Shown here piece after piece: positions 45,704-55,175 of a DNA stretch of 64,000 nucleotides (its first letter is position 1; each line of letters opens with the position of its first letter). Source of the DNA: CAUZWH01 sp965247665. GTDB taxonomy: Bacteria; Pseudomonadota; Alphaproteobacteria; SHVV01. The stretch is from positions 1,550,001-1,614,000 of the forward strand of contig CBDFHH010000005.1 of the NCBI GenBank assembly GCA_965247665.1. Direction: 5' to 3'. The notes beneath the pieces were generated by a model, which had not been told where the DNA came from, made no database searches, and saw only the letters and a list, made by a program, of their open reading frames with translations. The translations under genes were made by a program, and so were the position numbers.

Positions 45704-46120
45704 ATGAGTAGCCATGGATTAGCGCAACACACGATCGCCGTCGCGGATTCGGCGATCGGGCGTCGCAGTGGGGGGATCGCTGGTTTCTTTGGCCGTGTCG
45801 TGCGTCGGGCTGTGTCCATGGCGGCGCGCCTCCGGGAGCGATGGCGCGCATGCCGGGCTTACGACGCGTTCAGTCGTATGGACCGTCACATGCTCACCGA
45901 CATCGGCGCCAACCGCGGGGCGATGTTTGTCGCAGCCTACGGCGAAGACATCGCGTACCCGCACGCGACCAACAGCAATAAGCCGCAACGCCCGCAGACG
46001 ATCGAGAGCAAGGGCGTCGCGCAAGCGCTTGCGGAGACGGCCCGGTCCACGACGCCACAGGTCCCCGCGTCGACCCGGCCGCGCCCGTTCATCGTCGCTC
46101 TCAGTTGCGCTCGAGAATGA
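45704..46120 (+). CDS. DUF1127 (YjiS-like) small basic protein
   Basis: 138 residues. The central part ARLRERWRACRAYDAFSRMD with MLTDIGANRG (about 41-72) is a DUF1127 domain, a small Arg-rich helix pair common in alphaproteobacteria and linked in some species to RNA binding and phosphate or virulence control. The tails on both sides are low in complexity and not part of the family. The ribosome binding site is weak, so the first codons are uncertain. Its last 20 bases run antisense to the end of prmA. Confidence 0.7.
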   Translation: MSSHGLAQHTIAVADSAIGRRSGGIAGFFGRVVRRAVSMAARLRERWRACRAYDAFSRMDRHMLTDIGANRGAMFVAAYGEDIAYPHATNSNKPQRPQTIESKGVAQALAETARSTTPQVPASTRPRPFIVALSCARE

Positions 46121-46976
46121 GAGTGGGCCAGTCCCCCTCGACGGAGCGCGCGACCAAAACAAATCTCGAACGACGATAGGCGGCCGCGACCGCCGCCTGT
46201 TGGCGGATCGAGATTCCCGACAGCACCAGCGAGGCCTGGCGCCGTGCCAATCGTGCGATCGCCGGCGCCCATCTGATCAATGGTTCGGCGAGAATATTGG
46301 CAACGACGAGGTCGAAGGTTTGCCGCGGCCGACACTGCCATAACCCGTTGCCGACCACGGTGTGGACTAGATTCGCGACACCGTTGCGATGAACGTTCTC
46401 GGCTGCCACCGAGACCGCGGTCGGATCGATGTCGATAGCGGTAACCGGTATTCGCATGCGCCGAGCCATCGCGATCGCCAGTACACCCGAACCCGTTCCC
46501 AAATCGAGTGCGCGGACGACGCGACGGCGCCGTGCGATGATTTCGATCGCCGCGAGGCAGCCGCGTGTGGTGGCGTGATGGCCGGACCCGAATGCGCGGC
46601 CGGCTTCGACGACGATGTCGTAGAGGGACGGATCCGTGCTTGCGGCGATATGCCGGCCATGCACGCGAAAGCGACCAACTTTGATCGCGCCAAGCCGCTG
46701 CTCGCTGACGGCAACCCAGTCGCGGTCCGGGAGTTGGTCCGTGGACAGCGCCGGGCAGGGAATGTCCAGCGTCTCGGCCACTCGGCGCATGCGCGTCTCG
46801 GCACCGACCGCGAGCTGACCGTCGCCGCAAAGGAGGCTCACCGTCCATTCTTCCTCACCCTCGCCGCGAGGGGATGGCTCGGCCTGCGCATACACCGACA
46901 AACCGGGGATATCGTCGAGGGCGGCAACGAACGCATCCGCGTGATGGGCCGCGACAACGAACGAAAACCGCCACAT
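46101..46976 (-). CDS. prmA: ribosomal protein L11 methyltransferase
   Basis: 291-residue PrmA that trimethylates ribosomal protein L11. C-terminal class I methyltransferase: VVEAGRAFGSGHHATTRGCL, SAM loop ALDLGTGSGVLAIAMA, AIDIDPTAVSVAAEN, and the catalytic-loop motif DLVVANILAEPLI. The N-terminal substrate-recognition domain is short and divergent (MWRFSFVVAAHHADAFVAAL), as in alphaproteobacteria. It is about 160 bases downstream of uvrD on the same strand and convergent with the DUF1127 gene. Confidence 0.93.
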   Translation of the reverse strand: MWRFSFVVAAHHADAFVAALDDIPGLSVYAQAEPSPRGEGEEEWTVSLLCGDGQLAVGAETRMRRVAETLDIPCPALSTDQLPDRDWVAVSEQRLGAIKVGRFRVHGRHIAASTDPSLYDIVVEAGRAFGSGHHATTRGCLAAIEIIARRRRVVRALDLGTGSGVLAIAMARRMRIPVTAIDIDPTAVSVAAENVHRNGVANLVHTVVGNGLWQCRPRQTFDLVVANILAEPLIRWAPAIARLARRQASLVLSGISIRQQAAVAAAYRRSRFVLVARSVEGDWPTLILERN

Positions 46977-47139
46977 ATCCGGAGTTTCGATAACCTGGTC
47001 TAGTCTAGAATTAAGCCCGCGCTATGAACGCTGATGACGCCCGCGTTCGGCCGCCTTGCGATCCGGGATATACGGAATCGTCGAGACGAAATCATAGGCC
47101 GGCGCGAGCGCCGCGCGACGCTTGAGGCCAAGTGGTGTT

Positions 47140-49494
47140 CTACGCGGGCTCGACAAACGACGCGATGATCTTCTTGACGGCGGTTTGCTCGAAATCGACT
47201 TCGAGCCGCTCACCTTCCACGGAGATGATCCGACCGTAGCCGAACTTCTGATGGAACACGCGTTGTCCAGGCGACAAAGGCGCGCCTTTCCGCGCTTCGC
47301 CGACCGGTTCGGCCGTTCCGTCGATGATCGGTGCGGCCGAGCCCTGGGCGCCCCGGTAACGGCTCCGGCGACCGCCATAGTCCGGACGGCCCCGCTTGTA
47401 GCGAGCGCGGGTTGCTTGGGTGAGAGATTCCCCGTCCTCTTCGACGCCGTCGAGCCGATCGCCGCCCCAACCGCGGCTCCAGTCTGCCCCACCCGCGAAC
47501 AGTCCCGCATCCGCTTCGCGTTCGACATGCGCTTCCGGTAGCTCGTCGAGGAAGCGCGAGGGCAAATTGCCGTGCGTCATTTCGCCAAACACCCGCCTTG
47601 CGGCGGCGTATGTGATGGTGATGCGGTGGCGTGCCCGGGTCAGTCCGACATGGGCCAAGCGTCGCTCCTCTTCGAGGCCGCGTTCGCCGTTTTCGTCAAG
47701 CGATAGACGATGGGGGAACAGACCCTCCTCCCAGCCCGGCAGAAACACGGTATCGAATTCCAAGCCCTTAGCCGCGTGCAGCGTCATGAGATTGGCTTTG
47801 TCGCCGTCCGTCGCCTCGTCGTTGTTCATGACGAGTGAGACGTGTTCGAGAAACCCCGTCATGTTCTCGAACTCGCCGATCGCGCGGATTAATTCCTTGA
47901 GGTTTTCAAGACGTCCGGGAGCATCCGGAGAACGATCGTTCTGCCACATCGCCGTGTATCCGGAATCGTCGAGGACGGTTTCCGCGAGTTCGGTGTGCGA
48001 CATTGTGGACACCAGCGAGCGCCACCGTTCGAACGATTCGACGAGCGACCGCAGGCTGCGTCGCGATTGCGGTCGCAGTTCATCGGTTTCAACCAGATTG
48101 CGCGCTGCCTGAGTGAGCGGCATATCGCCGGCACGGGCAAGGCGGTGCAGTGCCTGGAGTGTGGCTTCGCCGATACCACGCTTTGGAACGTTGACGATAC
48201 GCTCGAACGCGAGATCGTCTTCCGGAACCATGACCACCCGGAGATAGGCCAGGGCGTCACGAATCTCACGACGTTCATAGAATTTCGGCCCGCCGATAAC
48301 GCGATAGGGGATCCCGAGAGTAAGAAATCGTTCTTCGAACGCCCGCGTTTGGAACGACGCCCGCACCAGAATCGCAATTTCATCGAGATCATGTCCTTCG
48401 CGCTGAAGGCTCTCGATTGCGTCGGCAACCAGACGCGCTTCCGCGTCTTCGTCCCACACGCCGCGGATCAGAACTTTCTCGCCGGCGGCGACTTGCGTCC
48501 ACAGCGTCTTTCCGAGGCGGCCCTGGTTCTGGGCGATTAAGGCCGCGGCGCAGGCAAGGATGTGCGGGGTCGAGCGGTAGTTGCGTTCGAGGCGGACGAT
48601 CTGCGCACCCTCGAAGTCTTTTTCAAAACGCAGGATGTTGCCGACCTCGGCACCGCGCCACCCGTAGATCGACTGATCGTCGTCACCGACGCAGCAAATG
48701 TTGTGGCTGCCCTGCGCCAGAAGCCGCAACCACAGATACTGGGCAACGTTTGAATCCTGGTATTCGTCGACAAGAATGTAGCGGAAGCGTCTGTGGTAGT
48801 CGGCGAGGATGTCGGCCTGACTGCGGAACAGGGTTAGGCAGTGCAGCAGCAGGTCGCCGAAGTCGACCGCGTTAAGCGTGACGAGGCGTAGCTGGTAGAG
48901 ACGGTAGAGGTCGGCCGCGCGACCGCCGGCGAAGTCGCCCGCATCCTCCGACGAGATCCGATTCGGCGTTAGCCCGCGATCCTTCCATCGATTGACAATC
49001 GCCGCCAGCGCGCGCGACGGCCATCGCTTCTCGTCGATATTGGCCGCTTCGAGAATCTGTTTGAGCAGCCGGAGTTGATCATCGGTATCGAGAATCGTGA
49101 AATTCGGTTTCAGCCCGACAAGCTCGGCATGACGGCGCAGAATGCGCGCGCCGATCGAATGGAACGTCCCGATCCACAGGCCCTCGACGGCTCCGCCGAT
49201 CACTTGGCGTACGCGATCGACCATTTCGCGCGCCGCCTTGTTGGTGAAGGTGACCGCGAGGATTTGGCCGGGGAAGGCGCGTCGCGTCGCCAGTATATGG
49301 GCCAAACGGGTGATGAGTACCCGGGTCTTGCCGGTGCCCGCCCCGGCCAAGACGAGAAGCGGACCTTCGACGGTGAGAACCGCCTCCCGCTGGCTGTCGT
49401 TGAGGCCTTCGAAATAAGCGGCCGCGGCTGACGCATCGGCTGGGATCTCCGGTTCGGCCGGCTCGCAATTGGCTAGGTCGAAGGGGTCGGACAT
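47140..49494 (-). CDS. uvrD: UvrD/PcrA superfamily I DNA helicase
   Basis: 784-residue 3'-5' helicase for nucleotide excision and mismatch repair. SF1 motifs in order: LNDSQREAV (Q motif), LAGAGTGKTRVLITR (Walker A, about 48-62), AVTFTNKAAREM (Ia), FRYILVDEYQDSN (II), CCVGDDDQSIYGWRGA (III), LERNYRST (IV), VNLMTLHAAKGLEFDTVFL-type segment (V, NLMTLHAAKGLEF) and EERRLAHVGLTRARH (VI). The C-terminal Tudor-like domain ends in GQRVFHQKFGYGRIISVEGE. Complete. Confidence 0.96.
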   Translation of the reverse strand: MSDPFDLANCEPAEPEIPADASAAAAYFEGLNDSQREAVLTVEGPLLVLAGAGTGKTRVLITRLAHILATRRAFPGQILAVTFTNKAAREMVDRVRQVIGGAVEGLWIGTFHSIGARILRRHAELVGLKPNFTILDTDDQLRLLKQILEAANIDEKRWPSRALAAIVNRWKDRGLTPNRISSEDAGDFAGGRAADLYRLYQLRLVTLNAVDFGDLLLHCLTLFRSQADILADYHRRFRYILVDEYQDSNVAQYLWLRLLAQGSHNICCVGDDDQSIYGWRGAEVGNILRFEKDFEGAQIVRLERNYRSTPHILACAAALIAQNQGRLGKTLWTQVAAGEKVLIRGVWDEDAEARLVADAIESLQREGHDLDEIAILVRASFQTRAFEERFLTLGIPYRVIGGPKFYERREIRDALAYLRVVMVPEDDLAFERIVNVPKRGIGEATLQALHRLARAGDMPLTQAARNLVETDELRPQSRRSLRSLVESFERWRSLVSTMSHTELAETVLDDSGYTAMWQNDRSPDAPGRLENLKELIRAIGEFENMTGFLEHVSLVMNNDEATDGDKANLMTLHAAKGLEFDTVFLPGWEEGLFPHRLSLDENGERGLEEERRLAHVGLTRARHRITITYAAARRVFGEMTHGNLPSRFLDELPEAHVEREADAGLFAGGADWSRGWGGDRLDGVEEDGESLTQATRARYKRGRPDYGGRRSRYRGAQGSAAPIIDGTAEPVGEARKGAPLSPGQRVFHQKFGYGRIISVEGERLEVDFEQTAVKKIIASFVEPA

Positions 49495-49565
49495 GCGGAT
49501 TGCGTCAAACGGGTAACCGAAAAGGCGGGAACGGCGGTCGGTCGCCAGGTTCGCCGCCGCCCCTG

Positions 49566-51360
49566 TTATTTCCGTTCATCGTGCTCCTCGGTGCGGACGT
49601 CCAGTAGCGCTTGATTAAACACAGATAGCACATCGTGATGGCGGACGAGCCCCACCACCTCGAGGCTTTGTGAATCGCGCACCACCGGCACGTCATCATC
49701 CGGTGTCTGCGCAAGAACGGCCAAAGCGTCTTCAAGACTATCGTTCAAAGCGAGAAAGACCGGGCTGGAACTCGCGATGTCGCGTGCCGCAAGGCCCGAA
49801 CTTCTCTCCGGGTCGAGCGCGGCTTGCACCAGATCCGAGGTCGCGATGACCGCGACCAAGGAGCCCTCGTCGGTGACGAAGAAGGTGCGCCCCGGCGCCA
49901 GCTTCATAAGCTTGCGGATCGTGTCGGTCGACATGTCGGCGTTGACGGTATGAAACTCGCGGTGGGCGATGTCGCGCACGCGTTTTTGTGGCAGCTGTTC
50001 GCGAGCCGGTCCGCCCGGCAGCGAGATCCCGCTGCGTTCGAGCTGCCATTCGAAGTACGACTTGCCAATGAGCTGACGCGTCGTGATCGAGGCGACGACG
50101 ACCGCAATCATCGCTGCGCCGGTCACCGTAAAGTCCCCGGTGAGCTCGAACAGAATGAGGATTGTCGAGATCGGCGCGCCCAACACTGGAGCGGCGACCG
50201 CGCCCATGCCGACGATCGCGTAGAGCGTGGGAGCGGAAGCGAGTTCCGGGAACGGCAACGCGGCGATCATCCCGAAGGCCGCGCCGAGGGCGGCGCCCAG
50301 GAACAGCGACGGGCTGAATACACCGCCTCCGAAACCGGAACCCAATGTTGCTGCGGTTGCCACAAGCTTGACCGCCGCCAGAGCGATGATGAGCGACAGC
50401 GATAGGTTGCCTTGGAGCAGCGCGTCGGTGGTTTCGTAGCCGACGCCGAGAACCTGGGGATAGAACGCGGGGATGACACCAACGATCAGCCCGCCGAGCG
50501 TCGGATGTAACCACGCGGGTAGCGGCGACCGCTTGGCAACATCCCGCACCCATATGATGCTCGTCATGAACAGCATGGCGAGTCCGGCGGCGAGAAATCC
50601 CAACAGGACATAGGCGGGAAACTCCCAAAACGAGCCGACCGCGAACGACGGAACGGAGAATGCGGGAAAGTCGCCGAGGTGTGTGCGAGAGATCACGGTT
50701 CCCGCGACCGCGGCTATCACGATCGGCGAAAAGGCGGCGAGGGCATAGTGCGATCACGACCTCGAGCGCGAAGATGACGCCCGTGATCGGTGCGTTGAAA
50801 GAGGCCGCGATTCCGGCAGCAACACCGCAGCCGAGCAGAGTTTGTGACAGTTGCGGATTCAGATGTAGGCGGCGGGCAACGAACGAGGCAATGGCGCTGC
50901 CCAAATGAATCATCGGACCTTCGCGCCCGGCCGAGCCACCAAATCCCAATGTCGCGGCACTGACCGCCGCGGCACCGAGACCGCGGTCGAGGCCGATGTG
51001 ACCGCCACGCAGCGCCCCCGCTTCGATCGCTTGGGCCACACCCTGTGCTTGTCCTCCGGGCATTACGTATTTGAGGAATAACCCGATCACGAAGCCGCCG
51101 ATCGTCGGTACCAGCACGACGTGCCACCACGGTAGAACGACGGCGAACGAATAGACGCGTTCGAGGATCGACGCGAAGGCGGCCTGGTTGGCAAAACTAA
51201 GCTCTTGCAACAAGGCGATCGTCGCGAGGAAGCCGATCGCTCCATAAGCGACCACCACGCCAATGATGATCGCCAGAACGGAAAGCACGAGTTGATCGTT
51301 GCGCGCGAACCGGAGTCCAATGCCCCGTAAGCTGCGGAAGCGGGTCGCTGGCGAACTCAT
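49566..51360 (-). pseudogene. ClC-type chloride channel/antiporter with CBS pair, broken by a frameshift
   Basis: Two overlapping frames together make one ClC protein of about 597 residues. 51360 to about 50750 encodes the N-terminal half: helices from VLSVLAIIIGVVVAYGAIGF, the selectivity motif GSAGREGPMIH and ASFNAPITGVIFALEVVI. The frame then changes near 50748, where GATCGCAC replaces an expected Gly-His codon pair, and continues as IAAVAGTVISRTHLG, LGSGFGGGVFSPSLFLGAALG, APISTILILFELTGDF and two CBS domains (REFHTVNADMSTDTIRKL; LNDSLEDALAVLAQ) to 49566. A two-base deletion, or one-base insertion, explains it. Either a recent pseudogene or a sequencing/assembly error. uvrD lies downstream. 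Confidence 0.85.
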
Positions 51361-51495
51361 CGGTCGCGATCGGCTGCGATCTCTACCGCAGATGGCCGCG
51401 GACGTTGGTGTCGTCTCGGGGCGGGCGCCGGGTCTTGCAACTCGATCAAGCGGGCGTCAACTGGTCGTCGTTCCCATTGGCTGCCCCCTGCACCG

Positions 51496-52041
51496 CTAGG
51501 AGTTTCCGTCGCTGCCTCCGCGCGGAACGGTATTGCATTGTCCGACCGACCCTTTCGCACAGCGCGTCTGGCCGTCGGTCCAGAGCGCACCCGAGAGATC
51601 GGCATCTGTGAGATCGGCGCCCCGCAATCGTGCGTTGCTGAGGTCGGCGTCGCGTAGGATAGCCCTCACGAGCTTTGCGCGTCGTAGGTCGGCACCAACC
51701 AGCGACGCAGCGCTGAGATCCGCCTTGGTCAAATCGCTGCTGGTAAGGCGCGCCGCGTCGAGCTTCGCTCCGACCAAGCGCGCGCTGATGAACTTGGACC
51801 GAAAACCGTCGGCAGCCGTGAGGTTGGCATCCGATAGGTTGGCGCGCGTGAAATGTGCATCACGCAGATGTGCGCCGGTGAGGTCGACGCCGCTGAGATC
51901 GCGGCTGTCCAGGTAGCAGCGAACCCAATCAACCTCCGGGCCGGCGGGATCGGAGCACCCGGCCCGGGCCTGATCCATCGGAGTCGCGACAAAGATCAAC
52001 AAGGCGACGTATGCCGGAAACGATAAGCGACCGCGGGTCAT
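51496..52041 (-). CDS. secreted pentapeptide-repeat protein
   Basis: 181 residues. The ATG at 52041 overlaps the thioesterase stop (ATGA) and yields a signal peptide SFPAYVALLIFVATPMDQARA. About 20 pentapeptide units A(D/N)Lxx follow (ANLSDANLTAADG, TSSDLTKADLSAASLVGADL, RDADLSNARLRGADLTDADL), predicting a right-handed quadrilateral beta-helix in the periplasm. A short Cys-containing tail (TDGQTRCAKGSVGQC) and one Cys pair near the N-terminus could form disulfides. Role unknown. Confidence 0.85.
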   Translation of the reverse strand: MTRGRLSFPAYVALLIFVATPMDQARAGCSDPAGPEVDWVRCYLDSRDLSGVDLTGAHLRDAHFTRANLSDANLTAADGFRSKFISARLVGAKLDAARLTSSDLTKADLSAASLVGADLRRAKLVRAILRDADLSNARLRGADLTDADLSGALWTDGQTRCAKGSVGQCNTVPRGGSDGNS

Positions 52042-52541
52042 GCTGCTTTCTTCTGGTTGAGGCCGATGACACGGCCGAGCGCGTCCGGTGATCCCAGTTG
52101 GTCGTGCGCTGCCTTTATCGCAATTAAGCGTTGGTACAGCTCGTCGCCCATTTCGGAACCGCGGCGTTGGGTGAGGTCGACATGCAGCGTCAGCCACTCC
52201 ATCGTCGCCGCGAGGTAGCCTTCTTCCGCGTGAAACATGCGCCCAAATCCATGGAATCGCTTCCGATCGTGGTCCATCAACTGAAACGTAAACCGCATTG
52301 GATCAGCCTGCCCTAGCTCGCGAATGAAGTTGAGGTGGGTCTCGAGGGTGAAGGTTGAACAGTTGGTTCGTTCCTTATAGTCGACGCCGACGCCAATGAA
52401 ATCGAAAAACCGATCCGACCCTTGATCGAAGGCGACCAGATAGTAGCCAACGTTCATATGGCCGTTATAGTCGAGCCAATCGTCGAGGACGCGAAAGCCG
52501 GCACATGCGAACGGCGCCAGGATCTTGGAGGGATTGGACAT
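52038..52541 (-). CDS. hotdog-fold acyl-CoA thioesterase (4HBT type)
   Basis: 167-residue single hotdog domain. LDYNGHMNVGYYLVAFDQGS at residues about 23-42 carries the Asp-x-x-x-H-x-N active-site motif of the YbgC/FadM type; FTLETHLNFIRELGQADPM is the central helix and strand. Closest by eye to the thioesterase domain found with carnitine-degradation dehydrogenases, but the substrate is not predictable. First gene of a pair with the pentapeptide-repeat gene; divergent from the flavoenzyme at 52661. Confidence 0.85.
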   Translation of the reverse strand: MSNPSKILAPFACAGFRVLDDWLDYNGHMNVGYYLVAFDQGSDRFFDFIGVGVDYKERTNCSTFTLETHLNFIRELGQADPMRFTFQLMDHDRKRFHGFGRMFHAEEGYLAATMEWLTLHVDLTQRRGSEMGDELYQRLIAIKAAHDQLGSPDALGRVIGLNQKKAA

Positions 52542-52660
52542 GTTCCCATGATAATGGAGCGTGTCGCGTCGTGTATAGCGGGGCGCACGATGCAGGTGCG
52601 GCGGATTGTACGGCTGCGCGGGACGTCCTACTCTGTAGCGGTGCCGATAGGGAATAGACG

Positions 52661-54049
52661 ATGGCGGTCGAAGCGCACAAGCTGAATTCGGTGACCGGGG
52701 AGCTGCGGGAGCTGCTGGGCGATCGTCTGTCGACCGCCGCGGCGGTCAGGTCGCATCACGGGCACGGCGAGTCCTATCACCAAACGCACGATCCCGACGC
52801 GGTCGTTTTTCCGAATACCACCGAGGAGGTGGCCGCGATCGTCCGCATCTGCGCGGCCCATCATGTGCCCGTGATCCCTTACGGCACCGGCACCTCGCTG
52901 GAGGGGCACGTCGCGGCGCTCAATGGTGGCGTAACGATCGACATGGCCGGCATGAAAGAGATCAAGCGGGTCAGCGTGGAGGATATGGATGTAACCGTCG
53001 ACGCCGGCGTCACGCGTAAAGAACTCAACACCCATCTGCGCGACACCGGTCTGTTTTTTCCCATCGACCCCGGCGCCGATGCGTCGCTCGGGGGGATGAC
53101 CGCGACGCGCGCATCGGGAACCAACGCGGTTCGCTACGGCACGATGCGGGAGAATGTGCTCGGTCTGAAGGCCGTGCTTCCCGACGGCCGCATCATCAAG
53201 ACCGCGCACCGGGCGCGAAAGTCATCGGCCGGTTACGATCTCACGCGGCTGTTCGTGGGATCGGAAGGCACGCTCGGCGTTATCACCGAAGTCACCTTAC
53301 GTCTCTACGGTATCCCTGAAGCGTTGATGGCGGCGGTGTGTCCGTTCGAAAGTGTCGAGGGAGCCGTCGACGCCGTCATTCTGACGATCCAATCGGGCAT
53401 TCCGATTGCGCGGATCGAGTTTCTCGACGACGTGTCGGTGCGGGCGGTCAATGCGTTCTCTGATCTCGACTTGCCGGAGCAGACCACACTGTTCCTCGAG
53501 TTTCACGGCACCAGGGCCGGTGTCGCCGAGCAGGTGGAGCAAATGCGGGATATCGTCGGGGAGTTCGGTGGTGGTGAGTTCAACTGGGCTGAGCGCACCG
53601 AGGACCGTAACAAGCTGTGGCAGGCGCGCCACGACGCGGCCTATGCGGCGATGGCACTGGAGCCCGGCAAGAAACTATGGTCGAGCGATGTTTGCGTACC
53701 CATTTCGCGGCTCGCCGAATGCATCGCCGAGACCAAGCGGGACACCGATCAATCGTTCATGATTGCGCCGATGCTGGGCCATGTCGGCGACGGCAATTTC
53801 CATGTCGCTTTCTTGCTCGACCCCGATGACCCCAAAGAGGTCGCCGAGGTCGAACGGCTCAACGAACGCCTCGTTATGCGCGCGTTGGCGATGGACGGAA
53901 CATGCACCGGCGAGCATGGGGTCGGTTACGGCAAGATCGATTTCCTCACGGCGGAACATGGAGATGCGCTGGCAGTGATGCGTGCGGTGAAACGAGCGAT
54001 CGATCCGGACAACATCATGAATCCCGGAAAAATCGTGCGGATCAATTAA
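52661..54049 (+). CDS. D-lactate dehydrogenase-type FAD oxidoreductase (GlcD/DLD family)
   Basis: 462 residues. PCMH-type FAD-binding domain (about 45-225: PNTTEEVAAIVRICAAHHVP, YGTGTSLEGHVAALNGG, GADASLGGMTATRASGTNAVRYG, FVGSEGTLGVITEVTLRL) followed by a FAD-oxidase C domain with APMLGHVGDGNFHVAFL and the terminal TGEHGVGYGK motif. It oxidises D-2-hydroxy acids such as D-lactate or glycolate and passes electrons to cytochrome c or quinone. It is followed after 13 bases by the glutaredoxin-DinB gene. Confidence 0.92.
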   Translation: MAVEAHKLNSVTGELRELLGDRLSTAAAVRSHHGHGESYHQTHDPDAVVFPNTTEEVAAIVRICAAHHVPVIPYGTGTSLEGHVAALNGGVTIDMAGMKEIKRVSVEDMDVTVDAGVTRKELNTHLRDTGLFFPIDPGADASLGGMTATRASGTNAVRYGTMRENVLGLKAVLPDGRIIKTAHRARKSSAGYDLTRLFVGSEGTLGVITEVTLRLYGIPEALMAAVCPFESVEGAVDAVILTIQSGIPIARIEFLDDVSVRAVNAFSDLDLPEQTTLFLEFHGTRAGVAEQVEQMRDIVGEFGGGEFNWAERTEDRNKLWQARHDAAYAAMALEPGKKLWSSDVCVPISRLAECIAETKRDTDQSFMIAPMLGHVGDGNFHVAFLLDPDDPKEVAEVERLNERLVMRALAMDGTCTGEHGVGYGKIDFLTAEHGDALAVMRAVKRAIDPDNIMNPGKIVRIN

Positions 54050-54062
54050 CAGGACGGTTGCA

Positions 54063-54827
54063 ATGGCAGGATCGGCACCCGAGGTCAGCGTCTACTGGCA
54101 GCCGCATTGTTCAAGCTGCGCCTACGTCAAGGAGTATCTGAGCCGCCACGGCGTCGATTACCGGTCGGTCAATGTGCTGGCCGAGGCAAGCGCCGCCGAA
54201 GAACTGCGCTCTCTGGGTGCCAAGAGCGTGCCGGTCGTGGCGCGCGGCGGTGCGTTCGTCTACGCTCAGTCAATCGATGACGTCGCCGCTTTTGTAGGCC
54301 TCGATGATCGCAGCGAGCGACTGAGCGATGATGAGTTGGCAGCACGTATCGACGCCATCCTCGACGCTGCCGAGGGCTCGGTTGGTCAGGTGCCGGATGA
54401 AGCCCTCGACACCCTCATGCCGAACCGACCACGCAGCTACCGCACGCTCGCGCACCACGTATTTCGCGTCGTCGAATCGTTCCTCGAATCGGTAGACGGA
54501 GAACGGCTGACCTACGAATCGCTGATCGCACCGCCGCCGCCATCGTTGCAAAGCAGCGGCGATATCGCCCGCTATGGCGGTGACGTGCGCCGGCGTTTCA
54601 ACGACTGGTGGGAGCGATCGGCAACCGGCGGCCGGCCGGCGGAGATCGACACCTATTACGGGGCCAAACCCTTCTCCGAAGTGCTGCTGCGAACCGCTTC
54701 ACATGCCGGACAGCACGCGCGACAGCTCGTCGAGCTTCTCGAGGGCCTCGATATCGTAGCTGAGCATGCGTTGCCGCAAACAGCCTTCAAGGGCCTCCTC
54801 GTCGCCGAAGCAGCTCTGGATCGCTGA
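54063..54827 (+). CDS. glutaredoxin fused to a DinB-like four-helix domain
   Basis: 254 residues. Residues 6-80 are a glutaredoxin with redox motif Cys16-Ser-Ser-Cys19 (WQPHCSSCAYVKEYL) and the cis-proline loop KSVPVVARGG. Residues about 88-250 look like a DinB/YfiT four-helix bundle: a histidine in YRTLAHHVFRVVESFL (131/132) and a His-x3-His pair in RTASHAGQHARQL (214, 218) match the metal-binding triad. DinB-fold proteins include thiol S-transferases for mycothiol and bacillithiol; a glutathione-linked transferase or reductase role is inferred. Probably co-transcribed with the upstream D-lactate dehydrogenase gene. Confidence 0.8.
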   Translation: MAGSAPEVSVYWQPHCSSCAYVKEYLSRHGVDYRSVNVLAEASAAEELRSLGAKSVPVVARGGAFVYAQSIDDVAAFVGLDDRSERLSDDELAARIDAILDAAEGSVGQVPDEALDTLMPNRPRSYRTLAHHVFRVVESFLESVDGERLTYESLIAPPPPSLQSSGDIARYGGDVRRRFNDWWERSATGGRPAEIDTYYGAKPFSEVLLRTASHAGQHARQLVELLEGLDIVAEHALPQTAFKGLLVAEAALDR

Positions 54828-54986
54828 TCCTCGCAACGGTAGTACGCCCGGGAGCGTACGAATCGTGAACGCGAGCGACTTTTCGTTGACGCACCTCGCC
54901 GCTCCCAACTACAACATAGCGACGGCCCGGTCGCGCAGCCGCAGTCGCGCGCAGATCAGCGAAATCAAGGGCAGGGATTGACTCAG

Positions 54987-55175
54987 ATGAGTGACGAAAC
55001 CACCGACCTTAGCCGAACCCAGGACGACGATTTAGAGAGTGCGCGCATCATGCGGCCGGCCGGAGACACCGCCAAGATCAGGAATTGCATGGCGTGTGGC
55101 GAGCCGTTCGAAAGCGAAGGCTGGCACAATCGGATGTGTCGGCGCTGCCGCAAGCGGACCTATTACGACGGCTGA
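54987..55175 (+). CDS. small zinc-ribbon protein
   Basis: 62 residues from the ATG at 54987, nine bases after AGGG; a TTG three codons upstream is also in frame. The first 30 residues are acidic and probably disordered. The rest holds two Cys pairs, Cys34-x2-Cys37 (NCMACGEPF) and Cys51-x2-Cys54 (MCRRCRKR), as in a mini treble-clef or zinc ribbon resembling those of FmdB/DksA-type tails. Real gene status rests on the spacing of the Cys pairs, the ribosome binding site and codon use; function unknown. Confidence 0.65.
   Translation: MSDETTDLSRTQDDDLESARIMRPAGDTAKIRNCMACGEPFESEGWHNRMCRRCRKRTYYDG

Noticed and set aside
49738..50740. Continuation of the ClC N-terminal frame past the frameshift
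   Set aside because: After about 50750 it is Arg-rich out-of-frame sequence without helices; the other frame carries the ClC motifs.
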